Origin: Pseudobdellovibrionaceae bacterium
Lineage (GTDB): Bacteria; Bdellovibrionota; Bdellovibrionia; Bdellovibrionales; UBA1609
Reading direction: 5' to 3'
NCBI GenBank assembly: GCA_947444305.1
Contig: CANEZP010000009.1
Location: 1 to 64,000 of the forward strand
Length of the DNA: 64,000 nt
In this document: positions 22,435 through 31,339 of the stretch, piece by piece
Layout: each line of letters opens with the position of its first letter
Position numbering within the stretch: the stretch's first letter is position 1
Notes under the pieces: model-generated
Told to the model about the DNA's origin: nothing
The model's input: only the letters and a program-made list of their open reading frames with translations
Databases searched by the model: none
Translations under genes and position numbers: made by a program

Positions 22435-24027
22435 ATGGCAAGTGGCGCACACGATCCAAATTTGAATTATCTAAACTGGGAAAAGGGCCTCTGGTCTTGG
22501 TTGACCACGCTTGATCACAAACGCATCGGGATTATGTACATGATCTCGGTCATGTGCTTTTTCGCGCTGGGCGGAACTTTCGCCATGCTTATCCGCTGGG
22601 AGTTGTTCTCGGTCGGTAAGACGATCATGGACGCAAAACAGTATAACCAAGCGATGACTTTCCACGGCGCCATCATGGTGTTCATGGTCATCATTCCTGG
22701 CATCCCGGCGTTCCTCGGCAACTTCATCATGCCGATGCAAATCGGTGCGAAGGACGTCGCCTTCCCGCGGCTGAACTTAGCGAGCTGGTATTGCTTGATG
22801 GCCGGGGCCGCGGTCGCGTTCATCTCTCTTATATATAACGGTGCCGACACGGGTTGGACCTTCTACACGCCGTACTCGATTACCACGCAAAACGGAACGA
22901 TCTGGCTCGTTACCGGTGCGTTCATCATCGGCTTCTCCTCAATCTTGACCGGTTTGAACTTCATCGTGACGGTTCACAAGTTGCGCGCGCCGGGCATGAG
23001 CTTCTGGCGCATGCCGCTGTTCGTATGGGCGCTTTACTCGACGGCGATCTTGCAGGTGCTCGCAACCCCGGTGTTAGCGATCACGCTCGCGCTGCTCGTC
23101 GCCGAGCGGTTACTGGGCGTGGGCATTTTCGATCCGAAGTTGGGCGGCGATCCCGTCTTGTTCCAGCACTTTTTTTGGTTCTATTCCCACCCGGCAGTTT
23201 ACATCATGATCTTGCCCGCCATGGGCGTGGTCTCCGAGTTGATCGCGACGTTCTCGCAAAAAACGATTTTCGGTTACAAAGCCATCGCGCTTTCAAGTAT
23301 CGGGATCGCGGCCGTCAGCTTCTTCGTGTGGGGTCACCACATGTTCGTCAGCGGCCAGAGTGAATTCGCGGGCATCTTATTCTCGTTCATCACGATGCTG
23401 GTCGGTGTTCCGACCGCGATCAAAACGTTTAACTGGGTCGCGACCATGTACAAAGGTTCGATCCGCTTCGATTCACCGATGCTCTACGCGATGGGCTTTA
23501 TCTTTTTGTTCACGATCGGCGGCGTAACGGGGATCATGCTCGCGGTCGTCGGCGTAGATGTGCATTTCCACGATACGTACTTCGTCGTGGCGCACTTTCA
23601 CTACGTGATGGTGGGCGGAACTTTGATGGCGATCATGGGGGGTATCTATTACTGGATGCCTAAGATGTTCGGCCGCATGGTCAACGAGACTTGGGCGCGC
23701 ATCAGCTTCGTTCTCGTGTTTGTCGGTTTTAACGTAACGTTCTTCCCGCAATTTATCCTTGGCGCGATGGGGATGCCCCGCCGCTACTATGATTATTTGC
23801 CCGAGTACGAAAGCTTGAACCGCATCTCATCAATGGGCGCTTGGACCATCGGTGTCGGTTTCTTGGTGGCCCTCGGTGTGATCTTGCACGCGATCAAGCG
23901 CGGGAAGATTGCCGGCCCCAACCCCTGGAACGCGAAGACCTTAGAGTGGACGGCACCGTCGCCGCCCCCGCACGAGAATTTCCATGTTCAACCCGTAGTC
24001 ACGGCAGGTCCATATGAGTACCGCTAA
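22435..24027 (+). CDS. coxA: Cytochrome c oxidase subunit I (A2-type)
   Basis: 530 residues, 12 membrane segments. It binds haem a and the haem a3-CuB centre where O2 is reduced and protons pumped. Visible signatures: M-T-F-H-G-A-I-M (haem a ligand), [10 protein letters not shown] (CuB His and cross-linked Tyr), W-G-H-H-M-F (CuB His pair), and [12 protein letters not shown] (haem ligands). The Y-S-H-P form, lacking the Glu of the G-H-P-E-V form, marks an A2-type haem-copper oxidase. It starts nine bases after coxB and overlaps coxC by 14 bases. Confidence 0.97.
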   Translation: MASGAHDPNLNYLNWEKGLWSWLTTLDHKRIGIMYMISVMCFFALGGTFAMLIRWELFSVGKTIMDAKQYNQAMTFHGAIMVFMVIIPGIPAFLGNFIMPMQIGAKDVAFPRLNLASWYCLMAGAAVAFISLIYNGADTGWTFYTPYSITTQNGTIWLVTGAFIIGFSSILTGLNFIVTVHKLRAPGMSFWRMPLFVWALYSTAILQVLATPVLAITLALLVAERLLGVGIFDPKLGGDPVLFQHFFWFYSHPAVYIMILPAMGVVSELIATFSQKTIFGYKAIALSSIGIAAVSFFVWGHHMFVSGQSEFAGILFSFITMLVGVPTAIKTFNWVATMYKGSIRFDSPMLYAMGFIFLFTIGGVTGIMLAVVGVDVHFHDTYFVVAHFHYVMVGGTLMAIMGGIYYWMPKMFGRMVNETWARISFVLVFVGFNVTFFPQFILGAMGMPRRYYDYLPEYESLNRISSMGAWTIGVGFLVALGVILHAIKRGKIAGPNPWNAKTLEWTAPSPPPHENFHVQPVVTAGPYEYR

Positions 24028-24721
24028 CACTTCCGCGAGCAGCGACGGCAAGTCGCACGTTCATCATCACGCGCATCACTTTGATAGCGCCGAGCACGAG
24101 TACAACGCGGCCAAGTTCGGCACGTGGACTTTCCTCGTGACCGAGATCCTGATGTTCGGTGGTTTGTTCGTCGGTTACATTCTTTACCACGAACGTTTCC
24201 CCGAAATGTTTAAGGCAGGGGCAACGTTCTTAGACTGGAAGATGGGCGCGCTGAATACCATCGTTCTTCTGTTCAGCTCGCTAACGATGGCGCTTTCGAT
24301 CTATTACATGCAGCACGACAACAAGAAGATGACGCTGATCAACCTCTACGTGACGTTGGCCTGCGCCTGTATTTTCATGGTTGTGAAGTATTTCGAGTAC
24401 ACGCACAAATTGCATCTCGGGATCGGACCCGGCAATTACTTCCAGCCCCACGGGCACGGCGAAGAAGTGCAACGCGCGCTCGGCTTCTTAAAAGATTACC
24501 CGAACATCGGCATGTACTTTTCGTTCTACTTTTGCATGACCGGTCTTCACGGTTCGCACGTACTCATCGGGATGGGCTTGATCATTTGGTTGATCCGCCG
24601 CACGCACCGTAACGAGTTCAGTTCGAAGTATTACACCGCCATCGAATGCGTCGGTCTGTTCTGGCATTTGGTCGATTTGATTTGGATTTATTTGTTCCCT
24701 TTGCTTTATCTCGTTGGATAG
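24014..24721 (+). CDS. coxC: Cytochrome c oxidase subunit III
   Basis: 235 residues with a His-rich N-terminus ([10 protein letters not shown]) and five membrane segments rather than seven, as in many caa3 oxidases. Family motifs are [23 protein letters not shown], and [14 protein letters not shown]. Subunit III stabilises the core and proton uptake. The His-rich tail could bind metal but may be incidental. Starts inside the end of coxA and is followed nine bases later by coxD. Confidence 0.95.
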   Translation: MSTANTSASSDGKSHVHHHAHHFDSAEHEYNAAKFGTWTFLVTEILMFGGLFVGYILYHERFPEMFKAGATFLDWKMGALNTIVLLFSSLTMALSIYYMQHDNKKMTLINLYVTLACACIFMVVKYFEYTHKLHLGIGPGNYFQPHGHGEEVQRALGFLKDYPNIGMYFSFYFCMTGLHGSHVLIGMGLIIWLIRRTHRNEFSSKYYTAIECVGLFWHLVDLIWIYLFPLLYLVG

Positions 24722-24730
24722 GAGTTCCGC

Positions 24731-25048
24731 ATGGCTTCCGGTGGCGCACACGATCATCATATTATCCCGCTGAAGATTTACTTCCGCGTGATCGCGATCC
24801 TCATGTTCTTGACCGTTGTGACGGTCGCGGCCTCGCGCGTGGACTTCGGTGTTATGAACACCGTCATCGCGATGTTGATCGCGTCGGTGAAAGCCGGGCT
24901 GGTCCTCGCGTTCTTCATGCACTTGAAGTACGACGACAAGATGTACACCGTGGCTTTCGGGACAAGCGTGTTCTTCCTCCTCGTGTTGTACTTCTTTGCT
25001 TGGGTCGATTTTTATACCCGTTTTATTCACACGGGGATCGTCCAATAA
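24731..25048 (+). CDS. coxD: Cytochrome c oxidase subunit IV-like protein
   Basis: 105 residues with GGAG upstream. Three hydrophobic segments (about 16-36, 44-66, 78-98) and the bacterial oxidase subunit IV pattern: I-Y-F-R-V-I-A-I-L-M-F-L-T-V-V-T-V, M-L-I-A-S-V-K-A-G-L-V-L-A-F-F-M-H-L-K-Y. A small structural or assembly subunit of caa3 oxidases. The N-terminus is again His-rich (A-H-D-H-H). Ends one base before the ctaB start. Confidence 0.92.
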   Translation: MASGGAHDHHIIPLKIYFRVIAILMFLTVVTVAASRVDFGVMNTVIAMLIASVKAGLVLAFFMHLKYDDKMYTVAFGTSVFFLLVLYFFAWVDFYTRFIHTGIVQ

Positions 25049-25049
25049 G

Positions 25050-25925
25050 ATGACCATCCTTCGTGGATATCTTCAGCTGACCAAAACCGGAATCATCCTC
25101 TTTGCCTTGGTCAGCGCTCTCGCCGGTTACGCCGTTAGTTATCAAGTTGGTCATGCTTTTGATGTTTGGCATCCCATTCTCCTCGCGATCGGCCTGTATT
25201 TAGTTTCGGGCGGCGGATTCGCAATAAACCAAGCGCAGGAATGGCGCATCGACGCCCGCATGGACCGCACCCGCAAGCGTCCCATCCCGGCAGGATTGTT
25301 TAGCCCTTTTCAGGGTTACGCGATCGGCACGATCATGTGCGTTTTTGGTCTCGGGGTCTTGTACCTTTTGGGGCCGGTACCCGCGGGTCTCGCGTTGTTA
25401 ACTTTGTTCTTGTACAACGGCGTCTACACTTTGTTTTTGAAAAGACAGTGGGCTTTCGGCGCGGTACCCGGCGCGATCCCGGGAGCGATGCCCGTGGTGA
25501 TCGGTTATTCGGTGAACCAAGTTGAAATCTGGCGGCCCGATTGCGTCTACCTCTTTCTCGTTTTGTTCTTGTGGCAGATGCCGCACTTCTGGTCGCTGGC
25601 CATTCGCTTTCGCGAAGACTATCGTCAGGGCGGGATTCCCGTATTGCCCGTTCAGCTCGGCGTTGACCGCTCGATGTATCACATCGGTCTTTACGTTTTC
25701 ACCTACGTCGGCGTCGCGCTTTTAGCACCGTGGTTCTTGCGTGCGCACGCGCTGTACATACTGTTGGTCTTCCCCGTGTCGATCAAAGTGATCTACGAAT
25801 TCTTTAAATACTTTCGTCAGACCGAGGGTCGTGGTTGGTTACCGTTCTTCCTCTGGACCAACTTAAGTTTGCTCGTTTACCTGGCCGTCCCGGTCATGGA
25901 CAAGTGGCTTTATTTAGCGCTTTAG
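25050..25925 (+). CDS. ctaB: Protohaem IX farnesyltransferase (haem O synthase)
   Basis: 291 residues from ATG 25050, one base after coxD; an ATG at 24996 inside coxD is less likely because it adds residues foreign to the family. UbiA-superfamily prenyltransferase: first Asp-rich region N-Q-A-Q-E-W-R-I-D-A-R-M-D-R-T-R-K-R-P-I (here N-x-x-x-E-x-x-x-D variant), second region F-R-E-D-Y-R-Q-G-G-I-P-V-L-P; about nine membrane segments. Adds a farnesyl chain to haem B giving haem O, the precursor of the haem A needed by CoxA. Co-transcribed with the oxidase subunits and haem A synthase. Confidence 0.93.
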   Translation: MTILRGYLQLTKTGIILFALVSALAGYAVSYQVGHAFDVWHPILLAIGLYLVSGGGFAINQAQEWRIDARMDRTRKRPIPAGLFSPFQGYAIGTIMCVFGLGVLYLLGPVPAGLALLTLFLYNGVYTLFLKRQWAFGAVPGAIPGAMPVVIGYSVNQVEIWRPDCVYLFLVLFLWQMPHFWSLAIRFREDYRQGGIPVLPVQLGVDRSMYHIGLYVFTYVGVALLAPWFLRAHALYILLVFPVSIKVIYEFFKYFRQTEGRGWLPFFLWTNLSLLVYLAVPVMDKWLYLAL

Positions 25926-25940
25926 GGTAAATCATAGGGC

Positions 25941-26915
25941 ATGAACTCGATCACGCTCGACTCCCAAAATGCGGCCACCGTTCGCACCAATGTAAATAAA
26001 AAGAATTTGCCGCCGCACCTCGCGGCCTGGAACGTACCGGGTTGGTTCGTTACCACGCTAGGCTTCTTAGTTATCGAAGTTTTTTTGTTGATCGCGCTGG
26101 GTGGTTCGGTTCGCCTGATGAACGCGGGGCTCGCGTGTCCCGATTGGCCGCTTTGCTTCGGCGACGTGATTCCGGACTACCACCCGCAAGTGTACCTTGA
26201 ATTTATTCACCGCGCGTTCGCGGGTCTGGTTTCGATCGTCACGGGTGTGCTCGCGATCACTTTGTTGTTCCGCTCAAAAGCGCCGCTCGGGTTGAAACGC
26301 TTCATGGCCGGCGCGGTCGTTTTGTTGTTGGTTCAGGTGGTCTTCGGCGGCTTGACCGTCCTTTTGCAGTTGCATTCAAAAGTCGTGGCCGCACATCTTG
26401 GGATGGGCACCGGATTCTTTGCGCTTCTGCTCGCACTTTACCTTCGCGTTAAAGAACCGAATCCGCCCGGCGTCGCCTCGCAGAATCTACGGCGATGGAT
26501 TTGGGTCGTTGGATTCGCGATTTTTGGTCAGATTATCTTGGGCGGTTTGGTCGCCTCGCACTACGCCTCGCTTGCGTGCACGGATTTCCCCACTTGCCAC
26601 GGCCAATGGTTTCCCACTTTTAGGGGCATCATCGGCCTGCACGTCATCCATCGCTTAGGAGCGTACACGCTTTTCTCGATCATCTTGGCGAACGCCGTGA
26701 TCATGTGGCGAACGAAACAACCAGCGCGGCTTAAAAAGTTAGCAACTTGGATGTTCGTGCTGGTTTGTATGCAGGTCGCCATCGGGATCGCCAATGTAGT
26801 TTGGCTGACCCCCCCGCTGATCGCGGTCGTGCATCTCGCCACGGCCATGACGATTCTTTCGGTAGCGGTGCGGCAACTTCAATTCGCCAACGTGCTGCCG
26901 ATCCAAACACAATAA
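25941..26915 (+). CDS. ctaA: Haem A synthase (COX15/CtaA family)
   Basis: 324 residues, about eight membrane segments. Conserved features: G-G-S-V-R-L-M-N-A-G-L-A-C-P-D-W-P-L-C and a matching second half, A-S-L-A-C-T-D-F-P-T-C-H, with the cysteine pairs of Bacillus-type CtaA; haem-ligand histidines lie in F-I-H-R-A-F-A, A-A-H-L-G, V-I-H-R-L-G-A and V-V-H-L-A. Oxidises the C8 methyl of haem O to formyl, giving haem A. It starts 15 bases after ctaB and closes the core oxidase cluster. Confidence 0.93.
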   Translation: MNSITLDSQNAATVRTNVNKKNLPPHLAAWNVPGWFVTTLGFLVIEVFLLIALGGSVRLMNAGLACPDWPLCFGDVIPDYHPQVYLEFIHRAFAGLVSIVTGVLAITLLFRSKAPLGLKRFMAGAVVLLLVQVVFGGLTVLLQLHSKVVAAHLGMGTGFFALLLALYLRVKEPNPPGVASQNLRRWIWVVGFAIFGQIILGGLVASHYASLACTDFPTCHGQWFPTFRGIIGLHVIHRLGAYTLFSIILANAVIMWRTKQPARLKKLATWMFVLVCMQVAIGIANVVWLTPPLIAVVHLATAMTILSVAVRQLQFANVLPIQTQ

Positions 26916-26957
26916 AAACTTTTCCCGGTTCCATTCTGGCTTGCGGAATCCGGTGGA

Positions 26958-27815
26958 GTGCCCCTACAGTTAAGGCACTTGAAAACGTTGCACCGCCTTT
27001 TCATGACGGTTGTTGCGGCCTCACTCCTCTGGCCGATCGCAGATTCCGCCTACGCGCGCGAATTTGCCCGGCTGCCGCCGCTCGACGTAGCGGGAATCCG
27101 AAACAATCTCATCATCGCCGCGGAAGACCGGGCCGAATCCCGTTTCGCCGAAATTCTGGCGGATTATCTCGCTAAAGAAGAGGCCGATTCCGGTTTAATC
27201 TTGATCGGCGCGGCCGAAGATCACGAAATCGAATCCGCCCGCAAATTCTCGACCGCACTAAAGAAGAAGCTGAACTTACGGGTCGTTTTGATTTCGACCT
27301 GGGGTGCGAGTTCGGTGCCCGCGTTCGACGGCGTGGTGATCGACGCGAGCAACCAAATCGTTGCTAACTTCTCGATGAAGCGGATCGCGAGTCCCGAAAT
27401 TGAAAAGTTGGCGAGTGCCGCCAAGGGCGCGTTCTCAAAGATCCGTCATTTCTCAACGGTAGACAGATGGCTCGAGGTTATGCTCAATCAAGTCAGCCGA
27501 CATCCCGTGACCGGTTCGCTCAGACTACTGACTTCGCATCACGAATATCTTCTTAAGCGCTCGTACGGCGAAGTGAGCGATGAGGTTTCTATCTTTAAGA
27601 TCGGTTCCGACCGGCCGAATTGGGTTTTCATCGACAGCTCATCGCCGCTCAAATTCAATGAGCAAGACGCGGAAGAGTTCGATAAAGAAATTTCCGACGT
27701 GATCGAAAACAACAAAGCGCGCGCGGTGATTCTGCATTCGCAAGGACGCTTCTTTCCGTTTAAGGGCGGTCGCGCCTGCGAGCGATCGCTGACCGCGACT
27801 CAACCGAAGAAATAA
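26958..27815 (+). CDS. Exported protein of unknown function downstream of oxidase cluster
   Basis: Up to 285 residues. The start is uncertain: GTG 26958, TTG 26979 or 26988 (AAGG at 26972) and ATG 27003 are all in frame; each leaves a signal peptide (VVAASLLWPIADSAYA). The mature protein is an alpha/beta chain: I-R-N-N-L-I-I-A-A-E-D-R-A-E, G-L-I-L-I-G-A-A, L-R-V-V-L-I-S-T-W-G-A-S, F-D-G-V-V-I-D-A-S-N. It ends in a basic Cys-containing tail. No catalytic motif recognised. It lies 42 bp after ctaA on the same strand, so it may be expressed with the oxidase, but a function in oxidase assembly is only a guess. Confidence 0.7.
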   Translation: MPLQLRHLKTLHRLFMTVVAASLLWPIADSAYAREFARLPPLDVAGIRNNLIIAAEDRAESRFAEILADYLAKEEADSGLILIGAAEDHEIESARKFSTALKKKLNLRVVLISTWGASSVPAFDGVVIDASNQIVANFSMKRIASPEIEKLASAAKGAFSKIRHFSTVDRWLEVMLNQVSRHPVTGSLRLLTSHHEYLLKRSYGEVSDEVSIFKIGSDRPNWVFIDSSSPLKFNEQDAEEFDKEISDVIENNKARAVILHSQGRFFPFKGGRACERSLTATQPKK

Positions 27816-27839
27816 ATTAGATCTCCGACTATTCGCCCT

Positions 27840-28484
27840 TCAACTTTCCGTATCGGGTTGCTTCGCGGGGTGCGCTCGCTCGAAGGCGGCGAGCTTGGTT
27901 GCGGCGGCGTCGATTCGCGCGATCAACGGATAATCTTCGACCTTTACGTTGAAGCGACGGGCGGCAAAACACTGCGGAATCAAAAAACACTCGGCCGACG
28001 AAACTTCGGAGCCGACGCAAAATTCGCCGGCGGTTTTTTCGAGAACACGCTCTAAACTTTCAAAGCCGCTCGTCATCCAATGACGGGTCCAATCGCCGAT
28101 CTGCTCTTTGCTCAACCCGTATTTCACTTCGAGTTCTTTATGCACCTTTAAATTTTGCAAAGGCTGGATTCCGCTGTTGAGCAGTTCGGTAATTTGCAAA
28201 ACAGTCGCGCGTTTTTTAGGATCGGTAGGGATAAGGCGGCGGGCGGGCGCGAGTGAATCTAAGTAATCGATCATGGCCACGCTTTCCGAAACCACGAACC
28301 CGTCGTGATCCAAAGCCGGGACGTGCCCCATGGGATTGACTTTGCGGAACTCGGCAGAGTTTTGTTTACCGCCTTCTTTCACTAAGTGAACCGGAACGTA
28401 CTCGAACGGCAGTTCTTTCCAGTGTAAAGCAATTCGTACCCGGTACGAGGCGCTGCTACGGAAATAGGAATAAAGTTTCAGCAT
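27840..28484 (-). CDS. maiA: Maleylacetoacetate isomerase (zeta-class GST)
   Basis: 214 residues. ATG 28484 follows GGAGG by seven bases; an upstream TTG (28490) is unlikely. The N-terminal thioredoxin-like domain has Y-F-R-S-S-A-S-Y-R-V-R-I-A-L, the S-S-x-S-x-R-V-R-I-A-L motif of zeta-class glutathione transferases; then N-P-M-G-H-V-P-A-L and E-S-V-A-M-I-D-Y-L; the C-terminal domain is helical. Isomerises maleylacetoacetate to fumarylacetoacetate using glutathione, the step before the enzyme encoded divergently at 28519. Family length is normal. Confidence 0.9.
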   Translation of the reverse strand: MLKLYSYFRSSASYRVRIALHWKELPFEYVPVHLVKEGGKQNSAEFRKVNPMGHVPALDHDGFVVSESVAMIDYLDSLAPARRLIPTDPKKRATVLQITELLNSGIQPLQNLKVHKELEVKYGLSKEQIGDWTRHWMTSGFESLERVLEKTAGEFCVGSEVSSAECFLIPQCFAARRFNVKVEDYPLIARIDAAATKLAAFERAHPAKQPDTES

Positions 28485-28518
28485 GGACAAACCTCCGAAC
28501 GCCGCCTAAATTGGGGCC

Positions 28519-29499
28519 ATGAAATTAGGCAGCCTCAAGTCAGACAAGTCGCGTGATGGGGAACTTATCGTTGTTTCCCGGGACAATCAAAGGGCCGTTC
28601 GTCCCGGCGCGGTAGCCGCTTCGTTGCGGGAAGCCGTCGAAAATTGGGCGCGCGTTAAACCTCAACTCGAAGAACTTTTCGCGCAGCTGAACGCGGGCAC
28701 CGCTAAAAACGCTTTCGAATTGAACGGTAAAGATTTGCATTCACCGCTGCCGCGCTCGTTCCAATGGGCCGACGGTAGCGCGTTCATTCACCATATAAAA
28801 TTAGTGCGCTTGTCGCGCAACGCTCCCTTGCCCGAAACGCTCGAAACTTTGCCTCTCATGTATCAAGGCACCGGCGATGCATTCCTCGCGCCGGGCGACG
28901 ATATCCCGCAAGTTGATTTCAGCCACGGCACCGATTTCGAGGGCGAAGTCGGCGTTATCCTCGACGAAGTCCCGATGGGCATCAGTCCCGAAAAAGCGCT
29001 CGAGAAAATTCTGTTGTTCGTCATCATCAACGACGTCTCTTTGCGCGGGTTGATTCCCGAAGAACTCGCGCAAGGTTTCGGTTTCTTGCAGGGCAAACCA
29101 TCTAGCGCGTTCGCACCGTTCGCCGTGACCGAAGAAGAACTCGCGGGTGCGTTCATCGACGGCCGCGTGCACCTTCCGCTTAAGGTTGATTACAACGGCG
29201 AATTCTTCGGCAACGCCGACGCCGGCGCGATGCATTTTCACTTCGGCCAACTGATCGCGCACGCGGCGCGCACGCGTAATCTGACCGCCGGCACCATCAT
29301 CGGTAGCGGCACCGTCAGCAACGAAGACATGGCCCGCGGTTCCAGCTGCATCGCCGAAAAACGCATGCTCGAAAAAATCCACGAGGGCGTCATCAAGACT
29401 CCGTTCATGAAAGCCGGCGACACCGTGAAGATGGAGATGTTCGACAAAGAAGGTCGCAACATCTTCGGCACCATCATGCAAAAGGTCGCGAAGGTTTAG
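28519..29499 (+). CDS. Fumarylacetoacetate hydrolase
   Basis: 326 residues. FAH-family fold: metal-binding F-S-H-G-T-D-F-E-G-E-V-G-V-I, I-I-N-D-V-S-L-R-G, G-K-P-S-S-A-F-A-P-F-A-V, and G-T-I-I-G-S-G-T-V-S-N-E-D. The length and N-terminal part fit the bacterial tyrosine-pathway FAH rather than short FAH-like hydrolases. Cleaves fumarylacetoacetate to fumarate and acetoacetate. Only 34 bp separate its start from the start of the divergent isomerase gene, the preceding enzyme of the same pathway, so the two share a very compact regulatory region. Other tyrosine-pathway genes are not in the window. Confidence 0.9.
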   Translation: MKLGSLKSDKSRDGELIVVSRDNQRAVRPGAVAASLREAVENWARVKPQLEELFAQLNAGTAKNAFELNGKDLHSPLPRSFQWADGSAFIHHIKLVRLSRNAPLPETLETLPLMYQGTGDAFLAPGDDIPQVDFSHGTDFEGEVGVILDEVPMGISPEKALEKILLFVIINDVSLRGLIPEELAQGFGFLQGKPSSAFAPFAVTEEELAGAFIDGRVHLPLKVDYNGEFFGNADAGAMHFHFGQLIAHAARTRNLTAGTIIGSGTVSNEDMARGSSCIAEKRMLEKIHEGVIKTPFMKAGDTVKMEMFDKEGRNIFGTIMQKVAKV

Positions 29500-29563
29500 T
29501 TCCCACGCGAGTCTTTTGACTCATTGTTTAAATCCTGGAAAAGAGACGGCGCGTAATTCCGTC

Positions 29564-29593
29564 GTGGAAGCGCTCATTGGTGGAGCGCTCATT
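29564..29593. repeat. Short near-direct repeat GTGGA(A)GCGCTCATT x2
   Basis: GTGGAAGCGCTCATT (29564-29578) is followed directly by GGTGGAGCGCTCATT (29579-29593). Each contains the palindrome AGCGCT. It lies in the 200-bp gap between the fumarylacetoacetase gene and the unknown lipoprotein gene, just before the larger palindromic element. No role assigned. Confidence 0.6.
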
Positions 29594-29619
29594 ATTAATC
29601 AAAGAGGTTTACCGTTTCC

Positions 29620-29670
29620 GGTGACGCAACGATTCCTGTCTAGACAGGAAATGGTGCGATGCCGGTCACC
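29620..29670. repeat. Large interrupted palindrome (copy 2 of palindromic element)
   Basis: The centre is a perfect 18-bp palindrome, TTCCTGTCTAGACAGGAA (29633-29650). Outside it CGCA pairs with TGCG, and the outer arms GGTGAC (29620-29625) and GTCACC (29665-29670) also pair. It sits between the convergent ends of the fumarylacetoacetase gene and the lipoprotein gene. The central right arm AGACAGGAAA and the TGCGA flank resemble the element at 18849-18882, which is also between convergent genes. Confidence 0.75.
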
Positions 29671-29702
29671 ATTCGAAAGTAGGTGTTCTTAAGGCTCGAT
29701 GC

Positions 29703-30569
29703 TTAAGGCTTCGGGCAAACCGCGGGCGTGAAGCTTTCGCTGTTCAACAATTGGCGTACGGCCGTCATGGTTTCAAACTTTAACTTCACCGGCGCACGCA
29801 GATTTTGCGGCGTTTGCTCGGCCACCTGCGCCGCTAATTCATCGGGCGCTTTGATCACCGAGGCGATCGCTTGGGCGAAGCCGCGATCCAACTCGATGTT
29901 GAGCATCGCGTTTTCGCGGGCGATCACGTATTTGATCATACGAACGCCGCCGTGCAAGCCGCAGAAGGGTTGATCCGGTTTGAAGAGTGTTACGGTAAAC
30001 GGGGCCACGCGGTTATACTGGTAGCGTAAAGTGATGAGCGGATTGCGGGTGTTGCGCAACCAAAGCTCGTCGGCCGATTTCTTAATGATCATGAAGTCGG
30101 GAGTCTCGGCAACGCCGCGGATGGAGGCCACCTCGCACTTTGCATCGAGGGCTACGACCGACATCAGAGCTTCGATTGAACTATTCTGTAATTTACCGGC
30201 GGTGATGGATTCGAGAACCGGCTCGAACGAATCTTTAGCGAGCGTCGCCGAAGCGCGGATCTTAACATCGGTCTCTTCGTTGAACTTCAAATTGGTCAAA
30301 CCGGCCGAAGCAAATTTTCCGATGTTGAGGTCCGACGTGTAGATCAGAAGATTCTCATCGGGGACCTTCATGTACTCAGTGATCAATTTGTCGATGCGTA
30401 AACACTTTGAGTCGGTAAGCGCACCGTTTATCGCCTTCGTGCGTTCGCTCGCCTTGGCATCAACGACCGGGCGGCCTTTTTTCAACGACACACGCCGTTT
30501 CCCACCGTCGTTGCACGCGGTGACGACAAACGACAGTCCAAGAGCGATAATGACGAAATGGCGGTACAT
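29703..30569 (-). CDS. Lipoprotein of unknown function
   Basis: 288 residues. ATG 30569 is preferred over a start 27 bases upstream because GGGAGG precedes it and the peptide then has a clean lipoprotein signal (M-Y-R-H-F-V-I-I ... V-V-T-A-C-N, lipid Cys at ~19). The mature chain is basic at first (K-R-R-V-S-L-K-K-G-R-P) then mixed alpha/beta, with cysteines in D-S-K-C-L-R-I, D-A-K-C-E-V, Q-P-F-C-G-L-H-G-G-V-R and a terminal A-V-C-P-K-P that could form disulfides. I do not recognise a family. Monocistronic, divergent from purN. Confidence 0.75.
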   Translation of the reverse strand: MYRHFVIIALGLSFVVTACNDGGKRRVSLKKGRPVVDAKASERTKAINGALTDSKCLRIDKLITEYMKVPDENLLIYTSDLNIGKFASAGLTNLKFNEETDVKIRASATLAKDSFEPVLESITAGKLQNSSIEALMSVVALDAKCEVASIRGVAETPDFMIIKKSADELWLRNTRNPLITLRYQYNRVAPFTVTLFKPDQPFCGLHGGVRMIKYVIARENAMLNIELDRGFAQAIASVIKAPDELAAQVAEQTPQNLRAPVKLKFETMTAVRQLLNSESFTPAVCPKP

Positions 30570-30688
30570 AGGCGCCTCCCGTCTTCTAGAGAGCAAATCG
30601 TACTCCAGCCTATGGCAGGTATAGCGGGGGCTCGGGGCCCAAAACGGTCACTTGCCACTTCGTACCCGGCCCAATTAACTTGTGTCCC

Positions 30689-31288
30689 ATGATCCCAAAA
30701 ATCGTGGTCTGCGCTTCGGGCGAAGGCACCAATTTCGAAGCCATTGTTCAAGCAAGCCGCTCGGGCCAACTCAAAGCCACGGTCTCCGGTTTACTCGCGA
30801 GCCGAAAAAACATCGGCGCTTTCGGCCGCGCGAACCTCCTCGATATTCCCCGCAAGGTTTTGAACCCGCGCGACTACGCTGCGCGTTCAGAATGGGACCG
30901 GGCCATGCTCCAACAATTACGGGCGTGGGAAGCGGACTGGGTCGTCCTCGCCGGTTTTTTAGTCCGGGTGGGGCCCGAGGTGCTCTCCGCTTTTCCGCAC
31001 CGAATCGTGAACAGCCATCCTTCGTTACTTCCGAAATTCGGCGGCGAGGGGATGTACGGCGACTACGTCCACGCGGCCGTGGTTGAGTCCGGGGATGAAG
31101 AGTCCGGCGTGACGATCCACACCATCGACGGCGACTACGACCGCGGCCAAATCCTGGCGCAGGGTCGGGTCAAAGTCGTAAAGACGGACACCGCCGCGTC
31201 GCTTTCCGACCGGGTAAAAACTTTTGAAGTCTCGTTTTATCCTAAAGTTCTCAATGATTTGGTGACCGGTCGAATCACGATCGGTTGA
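30689..31288 (+). CDS. purN: Phosphoribosylglycinamide formyltransferase
   Basis: 199 residues from ATG 30689 (a TTG nine bases earlier is less likely). GART family: C-A-S-G-E-G-T-N-F-E-A-I (phosphate loop), L-A-G-F-L-V-R-V-G (folate pocket), catalytic N-S-H-P-S-L-L-P-K-F-G-G and G-V-T-I-H-T-I-D-G-D-Y-D-R-G-Q-I. The Asn-x-His pair and the Asp correspond to N106, H108 and D144 of the Escherichia coli enzyme. Transfers a formyl group from 10-formyltetrahydrofolate to GAR, the third step of purine synthesis. Stands alone; no other pur gene nearby. Confidence 0.92.
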   Translation: MIPKIVVCASGEGTNFEAIVQASRSGQLKATVSGLLASRKNIGAFGRANLLDIPRKVLNPRDYAARSEWDRAMLQQLRAWEADWVVLAGFLVRVGPEVLSAFPHRIVNSHPSLLPKFGGEGMYGDYVHAAVVESGDEESGVTIHTIDGDYDRGQILAQGRVKVVKTDTAASLSDRVKTFEVSFYPKVLNDLVTGRITIG

Positions 31289-31339
31289 CCGGCGGACGCC
31301 GCGTCGGGTACGTCTTGAACTGCACTTCGGAGGGGATTT

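Noticed and set aside
28801-29481. A 226-codon minus-strand open frame inside the fumarylacetoacetase gene
   Set aside because: It is the antisense shadow of a well-supported gene; its His/Val/Asp-rich composition is what an antisense frame of GC-rich coding DNA gives.
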